Assembly (NCBI GenBank): GCA_023052935.1
Contig: CM041297.1
Coordinates: 104,151,563 to 104,215,562, forward strand
Reading direction: 5' to 3'
DNA: 64,000 nucleotides
Source of the DNA: Piezodorus guildinii
Lineage: Eukaryota; Arthropoda; Insecta; Hemiptera; Pentatomidae
Below the pieces are notes generated by a model. That model did not search any database. It saw nothing but the letters and a program-made list of their open reading frames with translations, and was not told where the DNA came from. Below are positions 29,597 through 40,164 of this stretch, piece after piece. The translations under genes and the position numbers were made by a program. Within the stretch, counting starts at the first letter, position 1; each line of letters opens with the position of its first letter.

Positions 29597-31794
29597 TTGA
29601 TACTATAATATAACTTTTAAGTAGAGTCGAACAATTGTAACGATATACATTTACTCAGCCCTATTTAATATAAATACTAGCGGAGTAGATGAAAGAGAAG
29701 AGCTGGGATCGCTTGAGTCCCCAGTAGTAATTATTATACAAAGGTATGCTATGCAAAGGTGTTTAATATGTTCATTTATTTTTTCTCTCTTTTAACATTA
29801 TAATTATTTCTTTTATTTTTTTGTTTAGTTGAGATTTTACTTTTAATTGCGTGTGAAAGAATATCAGATTACTATGACTAATGTTCTCACTGAGACAGAA
29901 CGTAATGTAAGTAATACATAATGTACTAATTTTTAAACTACCAACTTAGTCTGTAAATATGCTAGTAGGTCATTCATTATTGTAATTGTGATTATATTGT
30001 AAGTAAACTACAATAGTATTATATAATTGAAGAGTATATCGCAATATAATTATTATTCTAGTCTGCCTTATATATAGTATATGTTATTTATAATTTAATT
30101 TAAAGGATAAATAATATTAACAAAACGTTAATCCATTAAATGTTTTAAAAACTGTACAAATGAAAACTACAAAACAGAAACTAGGTGGTTTGCCATTATT
30201 AACAACAGCTTGTGATACTAAAATATGGGTTATCGCAAACCAATAATCTTCAGTGCCAATAACCTTGTGGTATATTGGAAAAATACTGAACCAAATTTTC
30301 ACCCAGTAAATTGCGATACAGAATCTGACTAAACGAGAATTCATTCATACTACAAATTTATGCAAAAAAACAAATTTTTAAAATTACCTATAGAATAACT
30401 TAATTCTAGCGTATTTAAAAGCAAAATAGAAGTAGAATTTATAAATTAGAATATCTTTGTCAGGATTACAAGTAATTAATAATTAATTAAAATTAAAATG
30501 TATTTCTTCAACTATTTAATTAGTTTTCCACTTGAAATTAACAATGTTTTACAAATCCGTCAATGTAACCGAATATCTAAAAATCATAATAGCTTCATTT
30601 ATAAACATTTTTTTTTTAAAATAATATGAAAAAATACGTTTCATTGAAATTTAGTAATATTACTTTCTATTGTAAATGCTATCTGATGTATTTTTATTTC
30701 TCTCAAGCTTCGTAAGTAGGGAATTAATTTATAATTAAATTGGATAAAAATATACCAAAGATACATTTAATTTGAGAAAAAAAAACTTACTTACTTGTGA
30801 ATGAAAAATGACAATTAAGATAAACAATTATGTCATTTAACTGAGAATAAATCCATGCATACACGTAACAATAGACAGTACATTTTAGAAGTAAATTCCA
30901 TTTCACATAGCGTCTTTGCTCACACCTGCTCTGTTTTTGTAACCTCACTCCTTTGCTCACTGCACACCCGTTATAAATACGTTGCTTTTAACCACCGTAA
31001 TTAGCCTATTCCACCTCTGCCTATCCTTGGTAATGGCTCTCCAGTTCAGATTTCCCTATTAACACTAGGATAGTTTCCTAATATGTACAAATCAGTAAGG
31101 ATGTTAAAGTTCAAATCCTTATAATTTCGAAAAACAATTGATATGAGTTACGAAGCCTGTAAATGTCGGAATATATTTCAACAAGACCAAGGTATCAGGT
31201 ATTATTATTTTAATAGCTAATTATTTTATGTTTGAGATATAAAAAAAAAAAAATGATCGCAGATCAATACATCACTAGGTCAGGGAATTGAACTCTTCTT
31301 ACTGCGACGTCCGATGACATGCGCTAATTTATCGCTTGTTAGCAGAATGTCTGCTTGAGTACAATTAGGAAAAATAGTTGTTTGTTTTTGTTTAAGGTTT
31401 CAACATTCAAGTGGGTATGGTGGCATGGGGATTTTCGAAGAAGGAAACAAGTGATACATTTGTTTACGTCGAAATATATTAAAAAATACTGGCATGTAAC
31501 GAAAATAATTACATCTAATGGCTAATTATATAAAATAAATAATTTATAAACGTGCTTCATTAATTTTATTAGGCATTTCATCAACTGTTTTGTTTTTGCT
31601 TGTTGTTGTTGATTTGTTTTTAAGAACAAAAAACGGCGAGTGGTTATTATTGCCCATAACGTCTTCAGAAGACTATTAACTTTCCTGTAAAGATTAAAAA
31701 ATTAAAAAAAATAATAAGAAAAACATTATTTAATAAGAACAGTAAACATAATGATAAGCAATAATGAATAGCATGTTCTTCACCAAATTAATGA
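29597..31794. other. 2.2 kb AT-rich sequence, no gene seen
   Basis: The 75-codon minus-strand frame at 30117-30344 has plausible composition (several Cys, Trp) but no recognisable motif, splice context or neighbours. 30880-31080 is less AT-rich. Nothing else assigned. Confidence 0.45.
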
Positions 31795-32040
31795 CAACGT
31801 CGACGGCCCGACCATTACCGCTTAATGCCTTAGGGCTTTATGTGGTACGCTACATTTCACAAAATCTCTACTGTAACGAGGACAGTCTTCGAAAATATAC
31901 TGTGAGAGTCACTTTACACAGTTGACATCGAGGTGGATTCCTTTGTGCCATGAGTAAGGTGTAGTGTCCTATCCTCAGGCGGGCGATGACTACCTCCTCA
32001 CGCCTGCACTTTCTTGATGATAAAACCAAGCAGCTGATGG
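31795..32040 (-). pseudogene. LINE G-type C-terminal zinc-knuckle scrap
   Basis: Minus strand: RREEVVIARLRIGHYTLL, MAQRNPPRCQLCKVTLTV, then out of frame a degraded H...C block (DCPRYSRDFVKC-like). It parallels VILTRLRIGHSRLTHQHLL of 17671-18290. Badly decayed. Confidence 0.6.
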
Positions 32041-32417
32041 TTTGTTGTTTTTAATAATCAAACATAGTAGAGGAACAAGAACAAATATCACACATTCCAA
32101 AATATGTAGAATCCAAAAATGGAATAATCTACAAAATTAAAAGTACTGTAGAAGAAAAAAAAAATTAAAATATCGGCATTTAAGCACTGTCAGATTATTT
32201 CAATCGAAATAAAAACAAATTCAAGCTCAATAAATTTACATACAACAACATAGCTAGTTTAATTAAAATCGCTAGAGCTGTTTTTGAGGAAATCGTAAAA
32301 AGGTCAAAATGCTTATGCTATTATACTGTTCTTTATCCGTGCTAAGTAGATAGAGTTGTTTTTATAGATCCTATAAAATTAAAGGTAGTCTAGAGGAAGA
32401 CAATTAAAAATATCGAC

Positions 32418-32431
32418 TTGGAATTAAACCT
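32418..32431. repeat. Target-site duplication, left copy (LINE D)
   Basis: TTGGAATTAAACCT, perfect 14-bp repeat of 33548-33561. Confidence 0.92.
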
Positions 32432-33547
32432 CATAATCATCATCATCAATCCGGCGCTACAACTCGGTGACGAGTCCTGGCCTCCTCCACCATCCCTCTC
32501 CAGTTATTTCTATCCTGTGCAGCCGTCATCCAGTTCCTCACTCCCAGGATATCTCTTGCATCTGCTGTCACACCATCCGTCCATCTAAGTTTCGGTCTTC
32601 CTCTTCTTCTGATGCCGTGTAGAGGTTCAGTTATAATGGCCTTAGGGATCTTCTCATCCTCCATTCTAGCCACATGACCAGCCCATCGCAGTCTGCCAAG
32701 CTTCAAGGTCATAACGACATCATTGTCTTTAAAACCTGTATAGAGTTCATTGTTGGTCCGCCTTCTCCAATGACCATTGAGATGACCTCCTCCAAAAATT
32801 CGTCGAAGAACTTTTTCTCTCAAAGACTTGTAGGTCCTGTTCAGTTCTTTTACTAATAGCCCATGTTTCTGATCCATACAACAGGACTGGGCGAACCAAC
32901 GTCTTATATAGATGGAGCTTAGTCGGCCTGTCTAGGAGCCGGGAGGTGAACTCTCTTTGGAGGCCAAAGTAGCACCTGTTTGCCATCAAAATTCTTCATT
33001 TCACCTCCACCTCTGGTGCATTATCTTGCGTTACAAGAGAACCCAGATAAGTGAACTGGGCCACTTTTTCGAAGTTAAAGGAGCCTACATTGATGGTCTC
33101 ACCGGGTCGGGGTTCTTCTCCTGTTGCCATGTACTTTGTTTTCCCCGCGTTTACCTCCAGTCCAAGCATTCCGGCAGCCTCCATTAGGGCCGAAAATCTT
33201 TTTTGACAGACTGCAATGACCGTCCTATGATGTCAACGTCATCCGCGTAAGCTAATAGCTGGATCATATGATTGTAAACGGTGCTATTTGTTTGAATACC
33301 AGCGTCCCTCAAGCTTTCTCAAGTGCCAAGTTGAACAATATGAGCATGCTTACGGAGCCCTTTCTTTGAGGAGAACTCTTCCGTTCGATGCCCACCTACC
33401 TGCACTGTACACTTCACATCACTCATGGTCATCTTTACCAGCCGTATCAATTTATCGGGGATACTAAACCCTTCCAGGACCTTGTACAGTTTTTCACGAT
33501 TAATGTGTCATAAGCCGCCTTGAAAATCGACAAAGAGATGGTGGGTT
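32432..33547 (-). mobile_element. 5'-truncated non-LTR retrotransposon LINE D
   Basis: 1116 bp, minus strand, flanked by a perfect 14-bp duplication. The 3' tail is a short GAT/ATC repeat (CATAATCATCATCATCAATC on the plus strand). It carries the RT palm through C-terminus. It inserted into HLE-1. Confidence 0.9.
32446..33545 (-). pseudogene. LINE D reverse transcriptase, palm to C-terminus
   Basis: From upstream: LFVDFQGGL (first catalytic Asp block, degraded), INREKLYKVLEGFSIPDKLI, then LLAYADDVDIIGRSLQ with the YADD catalytic pair. Next MEAAGMLGLEVNAGKTKYMA, FTYLGSLVTQDN, VLLYGSETWAISKRTEQDL and VFERK. After a frameshift come VLRRIFGGGHLNGHWRRR, LGRLRWAGHVARMEDEKIPK and GRRRGRPKLRWTDGVTADAR. 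The domain order is that of a non-LTR RT without RNase H, like those often annotated as insect endonuclease-reverse transcriptase. At least three frameshifts or stops. Different family from Jockey A/B and related in layout to LINE C. Confidence 0.88.
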
Positions 33548-34027
33548 TTGGAATTAAACCTATATGACATTAAAGTCTCTTTAATTTTACATGGATATAT
33601 GGAGTTTAATGAGAATCCTTAGAGCCGTTTTTGTGAAAATCGTAAAAAGGCGCTAAACGCACCTTGTAAAGTTGCTCTTCTGTTTAGCCGATTTTGATGA
33701 AAAAGTTACTATAACATCATGGACGTGAGTTGTCTAAATATGAAATTTCAGTTTTGTACTACTTTTCGTTTTCGCGCTAGACTTACCACACACAGACCTC
33801 TTTTAAAGAAACTTGGTCGTTTGGATCAGGGGACCCTAAACGTGTATTTCCAGTGAAAACAGAATTCGAAAAAAATCACGATCGCAATACTTTCCCTTAT
33901 ATAATAAATTGATCCCCCTTTGAGCTAATTTTAATAGGCTATAACCATTATTTTGTGCTCGTTAAGTTGACTTGTCTTCTTTGTCACAATAGACTTTGAT
34001 GTACAGTTTGGTAGATTTTAAAGATTT

Positions 34028-34897
34028 TACTTTCACTAACCTATACATAAAATTTATAGTAAGGGATCGTGAAAGTTTTCAACTTCCAGTTTTCAATGGA
34101 AATACACGTTTTAGAGTCCCCTGAGTCAAAATAACCAATTACCGCAAAAAGGTCTGTGAGTATGGTAACTCTCGCGCGTAAACGGAAAGTCCAATGGAAC
34201 TGAAATTTCATATTTAAGACAACTATAAGACGTTACAAAACATTTTTCATCAAAATCAGCTAAACAAAAGAGCTACTTCATCCCATGCATTTTGCACCTT
34301 TTTACGATATTCTCGAAAACGGCACTAACGATTTTGATTAAACTTGCTATATCGATGTAAAATTTGATAGGCTTAAACGTCATGTAGGTTTCATTCTGAT
34401 AAAAATAGTCTGACAGGGCTTAAATGACGATATTTTAAATTTTCATCTTCTAAAGTACCTTTAATTTTGTATATTTTATAAAAATAACCAACCATATTAT
34501 CTAGTTAGCATTGATAAATAACAGCTAAATATGCAAGTTGAGCTAATTTGAAAAACAACTAAAGGATAAAACTGAAAAAATATTTGTTTAATGATTTTTT
34601 AACATAAAAACTGTAATATACATGTATAATATACCGTTGTAAAGCTAAAGATTTTAGAAAAAATATTATCTCATATACCAGCTTTTAAAAGTTAATAAGA
34701 CAGATGAAAAGCCGGTAAACTAAGTGATTATTTCAGATAATAATATAATCGATTTTTAATAAAACACATGTATTTATAGAAATTCAATTTAATTCATTCT
34801 TTAATGGTTTCACTCATTTTTACCTCTTACTGTATTTGAAAATCGATTATAATAACGGAGGTTAGTAAAAGTAGTGTGTTGCCCGCACCAGATTTTT
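34028..34897 (-). mobile_element. HLE-1 copy, full length
   Basis: The plus strand begins ATTTTACTTTCACTAACC and ends GGAGGTTAGTAAAAGTAGTG with TTGCCCGCACCAGATTTTT. All internal blocks are present in order with no insert; useful as an uninterrupted reference of about 870 bp. Confidence 0.88.
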
Positions 34898-35586
34898 TTT
34901 CTCATAATTTTGTAAAAAAAAAAATAATAATAATATTATAAAATATCATGAATTAAAAAAAGTTATAGGCTAACATTTTTGGGCACTGCTTCGCCAATTA
35001 TAATAAGCATAAGCTTAATTTAGGTAATGAAGTGTTAAATATAACAGGTTAATTGTGAGCTCTAAGTTGTGCTACATTTGTCTCTCAGAATATTTTTTTT
35101 TAATTCTTCAATTATCGTACCAAAGACTCTAAAGCTAAACTGATAAACAGTCTTATATTTCCTAATTATAATATAAATAATAATACTATTGTAATTCAGT
35201 TTTATTTCCTTAGGAAATAAAGATTTATATCTAACGGTATGAAATCGAACTTTGTTACATGACGTTGTTTAAAAGAGAAAGTTATTAGAAGATAAGCTTA
35301 TCATAAGGATCTGTGAATGGCTAGGCGTAAATTATCACTCACTGGCAGCTGATAACGAAATGATAACGCTTTGGCACGATTTTCTGCGGAAACAGTCTCA
35401 GATACTGTAGGAACTTTATATAATTCATTCATAACTACACTAGCTTTTTTCTTTCACTAAAGCTATAAATATAATTAATCTACAAAGAAGTAGATTATGT
35501 AATTTTTAATTTTTTTTTTTTACAATAATCGCTTGCATAATGAAACAACTTATTTACTATGCAAAGAGAGAATTATTTACAAGTAG
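34898..35586. other. AT-rich sequence, no gene seen
   Basis: No element or frame recognised. Confidence 0.5.
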
Positions 35587-35597
35587 CACTAAATGAT

Positions 35598-36210
35598 GTT
35601 TTTTTTAAATAGATATATTGCTATTTACAATTGTATAATGATATACATCTAGTAAATGAGATACAAGATACAAATGTCATGGATTCACATGAGGGGATAC
35701 TACCCATTGGCAGCTCTCCAAAGACTATGTTAAGCCAGAAGGTCTCGGGGCCATCTTCTTTTCAGACTCTTCGGAGGATTATCAGGGATTGTAGAGGAAG
35801 CAAGGATTGAAACTAGTGGATTAGAGTGGGAATGGAGTTTGTCATGAAAGGAGTGACACCTGGTTCGCGCCAAGTCAGCAACATAGAGAACGTTAAGGTC
35901 TTTATGGATGAGTTTATTTGTGACAAAATAAGGAGCATTGAGGATTTTTTATTGCAAGGATTTGATGGTTTAGCAGAGCACCAGATCTCTACTCCGTAAG
36001 TCCATATCGGTCTTATGATAGTCATGTAGAACAGCCTTTTGCACTTAAGTGGAAGGTTAGAGCGTTTGTACAGTGTTGAAGTAGTCGAAAACGTCCGGCA
36101 GTTTCTTGTCTTTTCAGTCTTGTACGAGGGTTCCAAGTAAGACGTTTGTCCAGGTGCAGTCCTAGGTATCGGATCGGTTCAACCGGGACAAGAGGAGTGT
36201 TATTGGAGGA
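35598..36210 (-). mobile_element. 5'-truncated Jockey-like LINE J-E
   Basis: Flanked by a perfect 11-bp duplication CACTAAATGAT (35587-35597 and 36211-36221). A T-run at the left edge is the poly(A) tail. Contains 3' UTR and about 130 codons of RT C-terminus. Sister copy of 7628-8071. Confidence 0.9.
35813..36210 (-). pseudogene. J-E ORF2 C-terminal piece
   Basis: Minus strand: PLVPVEPIRYLGLHLDKRLTW and NPRTRLKRQETAGRFRLLQH in one frame. A frameshift near 36090 then leads to LPLKCKRLFYMTIIRPIWTYG, VEIWCSAKPSNP and a decayed end. YLGLHLDKRLTW and IRPIWTYGVEIW equate it with J-A and J-B, but sequence distance makes it a third Jockey-type family here. Confidence 0.85.
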
Positions 36211-36221
36211 CACTAAATGAT

Positions 36222-36700
36222 AAAATGTATTTAAGCATTAGAAGTTAATGAATAAAGTTAGAAACACCGATATAATTTCAGGATTTAATCCTAACTCCTT
36301 TCAATCTTTCAATTAATCATTTAATTTCAAAGATTTTAGAAACCTTAAAATAATTATATAGCTCAATTGCCTTTGTAAATACGCTATTAATAATTAATTA
36401 ATAAGTCCCGTCTAGAAAAAAATGTACACTTAATTCATACCTTAACACATGTACACATCAGCTCCTTTAACAAAGTTGCAAATACATGATTTCTGAAAAT
36501 CAAATTTTTTATAAAATATAATTATTAATATTTAGTTGTATTTTCGTTAAATAAAATCATGCACATTAAATCAAATGATTCCTATATCTTTTTTCTTTTT
36601 TTTTTTTTTAAATAAGTAAGAATTTTGTTTTTTTTTAGAATAGGTTATATGTGGGAACATAATAATTATTTATTTATTATATTCTTAAATCATCACTTAT
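36222..36700. other. AT-rich sequence, no gene seen
   Basis: No feature recognised. Confidence 0.45.
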
Positions 36701-36945
36701 ATTTTTTACAAATATTTTCACAGCAATTAGTTTACGCAGCTATATATTGGTTTATTATATTTTTATTTTTGCCATTTGTCCATTTGTTTTCTTTTTTACT
36801 TATTATTATTCACTGTATATTTATTATTATTATTATTATTTTTTATTCTTACTGTAATGCAGTAAATCTTACAATATTGTATTGTTTATTATTGTAAAGG
36901 GACTTGTCCCAGAATAAATAAAGAAATTATTATTATTATTATTAA
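36700..36945 (+). mobile_element. LINE F 3' UTR remnant with terminal hairpin
   Basis: T-rich 3' UTR ending AAAGGGACTTGTCCCAGAATAAAT, with perfect hairpin GGGACTTGTCCC at 36899-36910, AATAAA, and an (ATT)n tail at about 36927-36945. No coding part remains. The left boundary is uncertain. Confidence 0.6.
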
Positions 36946-38433
36946 ATATTTTACGATGAGACGTTAAGCAGAATTCTGAGGTCAGTAGCAACATTATATG
37001 GCAATATTAAAGAAAAATGATTGGCATCTTTTTCTTTAAAACCGTTATCTAGTGTAACGTGGGCTGAATAGTTAATAAATTTAGCCGTCCAAGGTTAAAG
37101 ATGTTTCTTTAAGGAAACTAACGAACTGATGAATATTTATACTTAAAAATTTTGATTATGTAAAAATGGGACCGGATGTGAATAATTTCTGCGATGCATA
37201 ATTTACACAAACAAATAATATATAATTAAAGATATAATTGACCAGGTAATTAAAATACCAATGTAGTTTGGTAAAACCGATCTCCACTTTTACTAGGCAT
37301 TAATGATAGACGTTATGACAGCACAACTATCAATAAAAATGAAATAAATATCACAGTTAACACCATCAATATGTTTCAGAAACATTAATATTTTTATGAA
37401 AAGCATCATTTATTATTTAGGAAATGAAATAGAACATTATTCCTGTTATTTCTTCATGTTTTTAAAACAATGCCATGTCGCAAGGATGACCATAATTATT
37501 TACAGACAAAAAAAAAAAAGCAAAAGTTAATCCTTAAATGATTTTCTGACAATTATAAAATCAGAATTTATTTCATGAGTTATACATGTTCATCAGGTTA
37601 ACAATTAAATACTCACACTGAAGAAAACACAAGGTTATATTTAGTACATACTTTTCACCGCTTTAAACTCATGTGTCTTTTCCTTAACTCTAATTAATAT
37701 ACTGATGTTTGGTCAACTTTTTTGCCCCTTCCGAATTTTACGTACTATGCATAATACCCATTGAAGGTATTTGATAATTCTTAAGAATAATAATCAATTT
37801 TGGGATTAATAGTTAAGTTTGTGAGCCGTGTGTGTATATCAGTTCGATGAAACGTAGGACTTCGCAACATACACATCAAGCAAAATATGGTTATGGTGTT
37901 GGAACTAGTCGTTTTTATGATTTTTTTATTTAATGAATAATCGTATGCTTTACCAGTTATTCAGTCGTTATTTGTTTTTCTTATTAATTTTTCTTATATA
38001 ATATTCTCAAGAATATTTTTCTATTAATTATAATTCACCACAAGGTTATTATTACATGTAATATAAATAAATTCGAATGTTATAATTTACATTTTGTAGT
38101 TCAAGCACTGTTTGAATGATGCAATTAGGTCATTTTTAGAGTAAGAATTTTTTTTTAATCTATAAAATACACAGACAGTGAATAATGCAGAGTAAATATA
38201 AAAAATAATAATAACGAACAGATTAATGACTCATTTCACTGACTATTCCTATGGAAGTCTATACATAAAGATGGAATTGATATTATTTTAAATTTACAAA
38301 ACAAGTTCATTTTGACAACTTTGTAAAAAATATTTCTAAGTATTTTTTTGTTCTTTTCCAATTAGTCTATTGGAATGAAAATAAAAATACTAGAATAGAC
38401 AATCCTTTTAGGCAATGAACTACTCCTGAAATA
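36946..38433. other. 1.5 kb AT-rich sequence, no gene seen
   Basis: No element, repeat or frame recognised. Confidence 0.5.
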
Positions 38434-38435
38434 TA

Positions 38436-39316
38436 TTGGGTTGATGCAAAATTAATGCAGGTTTTTAGTAGGTATTGTAAATACGCCATATCTTTACTTT
38501 AACCATATATATTTAATCAAAATAATTTCCATCTGAATCAATGCACTTTTGCCAACGTTCAACAAGCTTTCTTATTCCACCAGAAAAAAAATCCGAATCC
38601 CTGGACTCAATGAAATCACGAAAAGAATTTTCAATGTCGTCCTGGTTTTGAAAATTTTTCTCCCTCAAAAAGTTGTCCAGATGCCTGAAAAAGTGGAAGT
38701 CTGTAGGAGAGTGGTCAGGTGAATAAGGCGGATGTTGGAGAACTTCGTAGCCCAACTCGTGCAGTCGTCGAAGCGTGGTCTGGCGTTATCGTGGAGCAGG
38801 ATCGGCCCTTCCGATTCATCAATGCTGGGCAAAGACGTTGCAATTTTTGAGTTCCGAGTTCCGCCGCCATTGCTCGTGTGGCTTTGGTTGGGTCTTCTTC
38901 CACTTTTGACCTCAGCTGGTCGTTGTCCAGAGCAAGATGACGGCCCGACCTTCCTTGTCTTCGAGGTCGAAATCTCCTCTGCGAAACTTCTGGAACCAAC
39001 GCTGCACCGTGCACTCATTAATAGCCCCCTGACCCCACACTCCATTAATATTACGAGCCGTTTGCGCAGCGCTGCGCCCTAATTTAAATTCGTAAAAATA
39101 AATTTGACGAAAATCGCACTTTGACATTTTCGATTCAAGACCTTTGAACATAGTGAACAAAACGATTTTACTAAACAAATTCATGGTGAAAGAGAGGGTA
39201 TTAGATAAGGTTTGTTTTGGTATAATAATGATCAATGTTAGGATTAGCTTTGTTTACACAATTGGAATTAAGATATTGCAATAGAGGAAACCTGCATTAA
39301 TTTTGCATTGACCCAA
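38436..39316 (-). mobile_element. Cecropia-type mariner deletion derivative
   Basis: 881 bp. Terminal inverted repeats at 38436-38465 and 39288-39316 start TTGGGTTGATGC and TTGGGTCAATGC, with two mismatches over about 29 bp, flanked by TA (38434-38435, 39317-39318). TIR sequence and protein blocks resemble the cecropia mariner subfamily, the group that includes human Hsmar1/SETMAR. Full-length elements are about 1.3 kb. Confidence 0.93.
38513..39127 (-). pseudogene. Mariner transposase pseudogene (cecropia type)
   Basis: Start ATG at 39127-39125 (MSKCDFRQIYFYEFKLG). First HTH AAQTARNINGVWGQGAIN, then VQRWFQKFRRGDFDLED. After a frameshift: LDNDQLRSKVEEDPTKATRA. A deletion then joins AAELG to QKLQRLCPALMNRKG, removing the second HTH and the first catalytic block (CDEKW). 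Out of frame follow ILLHDNARPRFDD (second Asp) and HPPYSPDHSPTDFHFFRHLD (third Asp), ending KLVERWQKCIDSDGNYFD. Frameshifts and the deletion make it inactive. Confidence 0.93.
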
Positions 39317-39430
39317 TATATCATTACCGCTTTAATTTCAGTTCATAACAGGCTTCAAAAATAATATTGATGTTCAAAATATCAGCTTCAAAAATGTTTT
39401 AAATCCTTCTTTAAAGCTATAAATAAATAA

Positions 39431-39436
<6 letters not shown>

Positions 39437-39492
<56 letters not shown>
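39437..39492. repeat. (TA)n microsatellite
   Basis: About 27 TA units with one AAT interruption. Confidence 0.93.
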
Positions 39493-39493
<1 letters not shown>

Positions 39494-40164
39494 GGCATTT
39501 CTTAATATTTTTAATGATCATAGATGATTTTATTTTAAAAAACATATCTGCCAATCAAAAAATTATAAATACAATGTTTTTTCTTTTTCTTTTGAAAAAT
39601 ATTTTAATTTCTTTTCACATGAATTAATATTTTTATTTAATTAATGCCTAAACAATAATGCATATTAAATCATAAAATTTACTTTTCAAAGTAAAAATCT
39701 TGTGAGTTTTCTACATTTAAATGCACTTATATAAAACAATTACATTATTCTAATACAATTTTTTTTTTCAATTTCTACCATCGAGCTATCATAGGAATTT
39801 AATCTTTTAAGCTGGTTATTGGGTCAAGAGGACCTTGAAATATACTGATCACCACATAAAAACAAAAGAAAAGCTAAATGATTTTTTTTCTGATTAAAAA
39901 ACAAAAGATTAATTTAAATTATTGTACTACATCTGATTTACAGCGTTAAAAGACAATCACACTATTTAAGTGTATAAATCTGGTAAATTTGTATTGTTTA
40001 TTTAAAATTCGCTTTTGTATGATATAAGCTAGATGTGTGTTACATAAAATGAATAATTATTTAACTAAAAACGCAAATAAATAAAGATAGAAATGCAAAA
40101 CCACAATAGACGAATTCCTCATTCTATGGCAATATTTCTTGAATTTTTTTAATTAATTTTTTTA
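39493..40164. other. AT-rich sequence, no gene seen
   Basis: No feature recognised. Confidence 0.5.

Larger units (their letters stand above)
32110..33910 (+). mobile_element. HLE-1 pieces, split by LINE D
   Basis: A partial copy at about 32123-32315 is followed by a second from about 32331 that is interrupted at 32431 and resumes at 33562, ending ACGATCGCAATACTTTCCC at about 33897. The interruption point TCGACTTGGAATTAAACC / TATATGACATTAAAG is contiguous in other copies. Confidence 0.78.
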
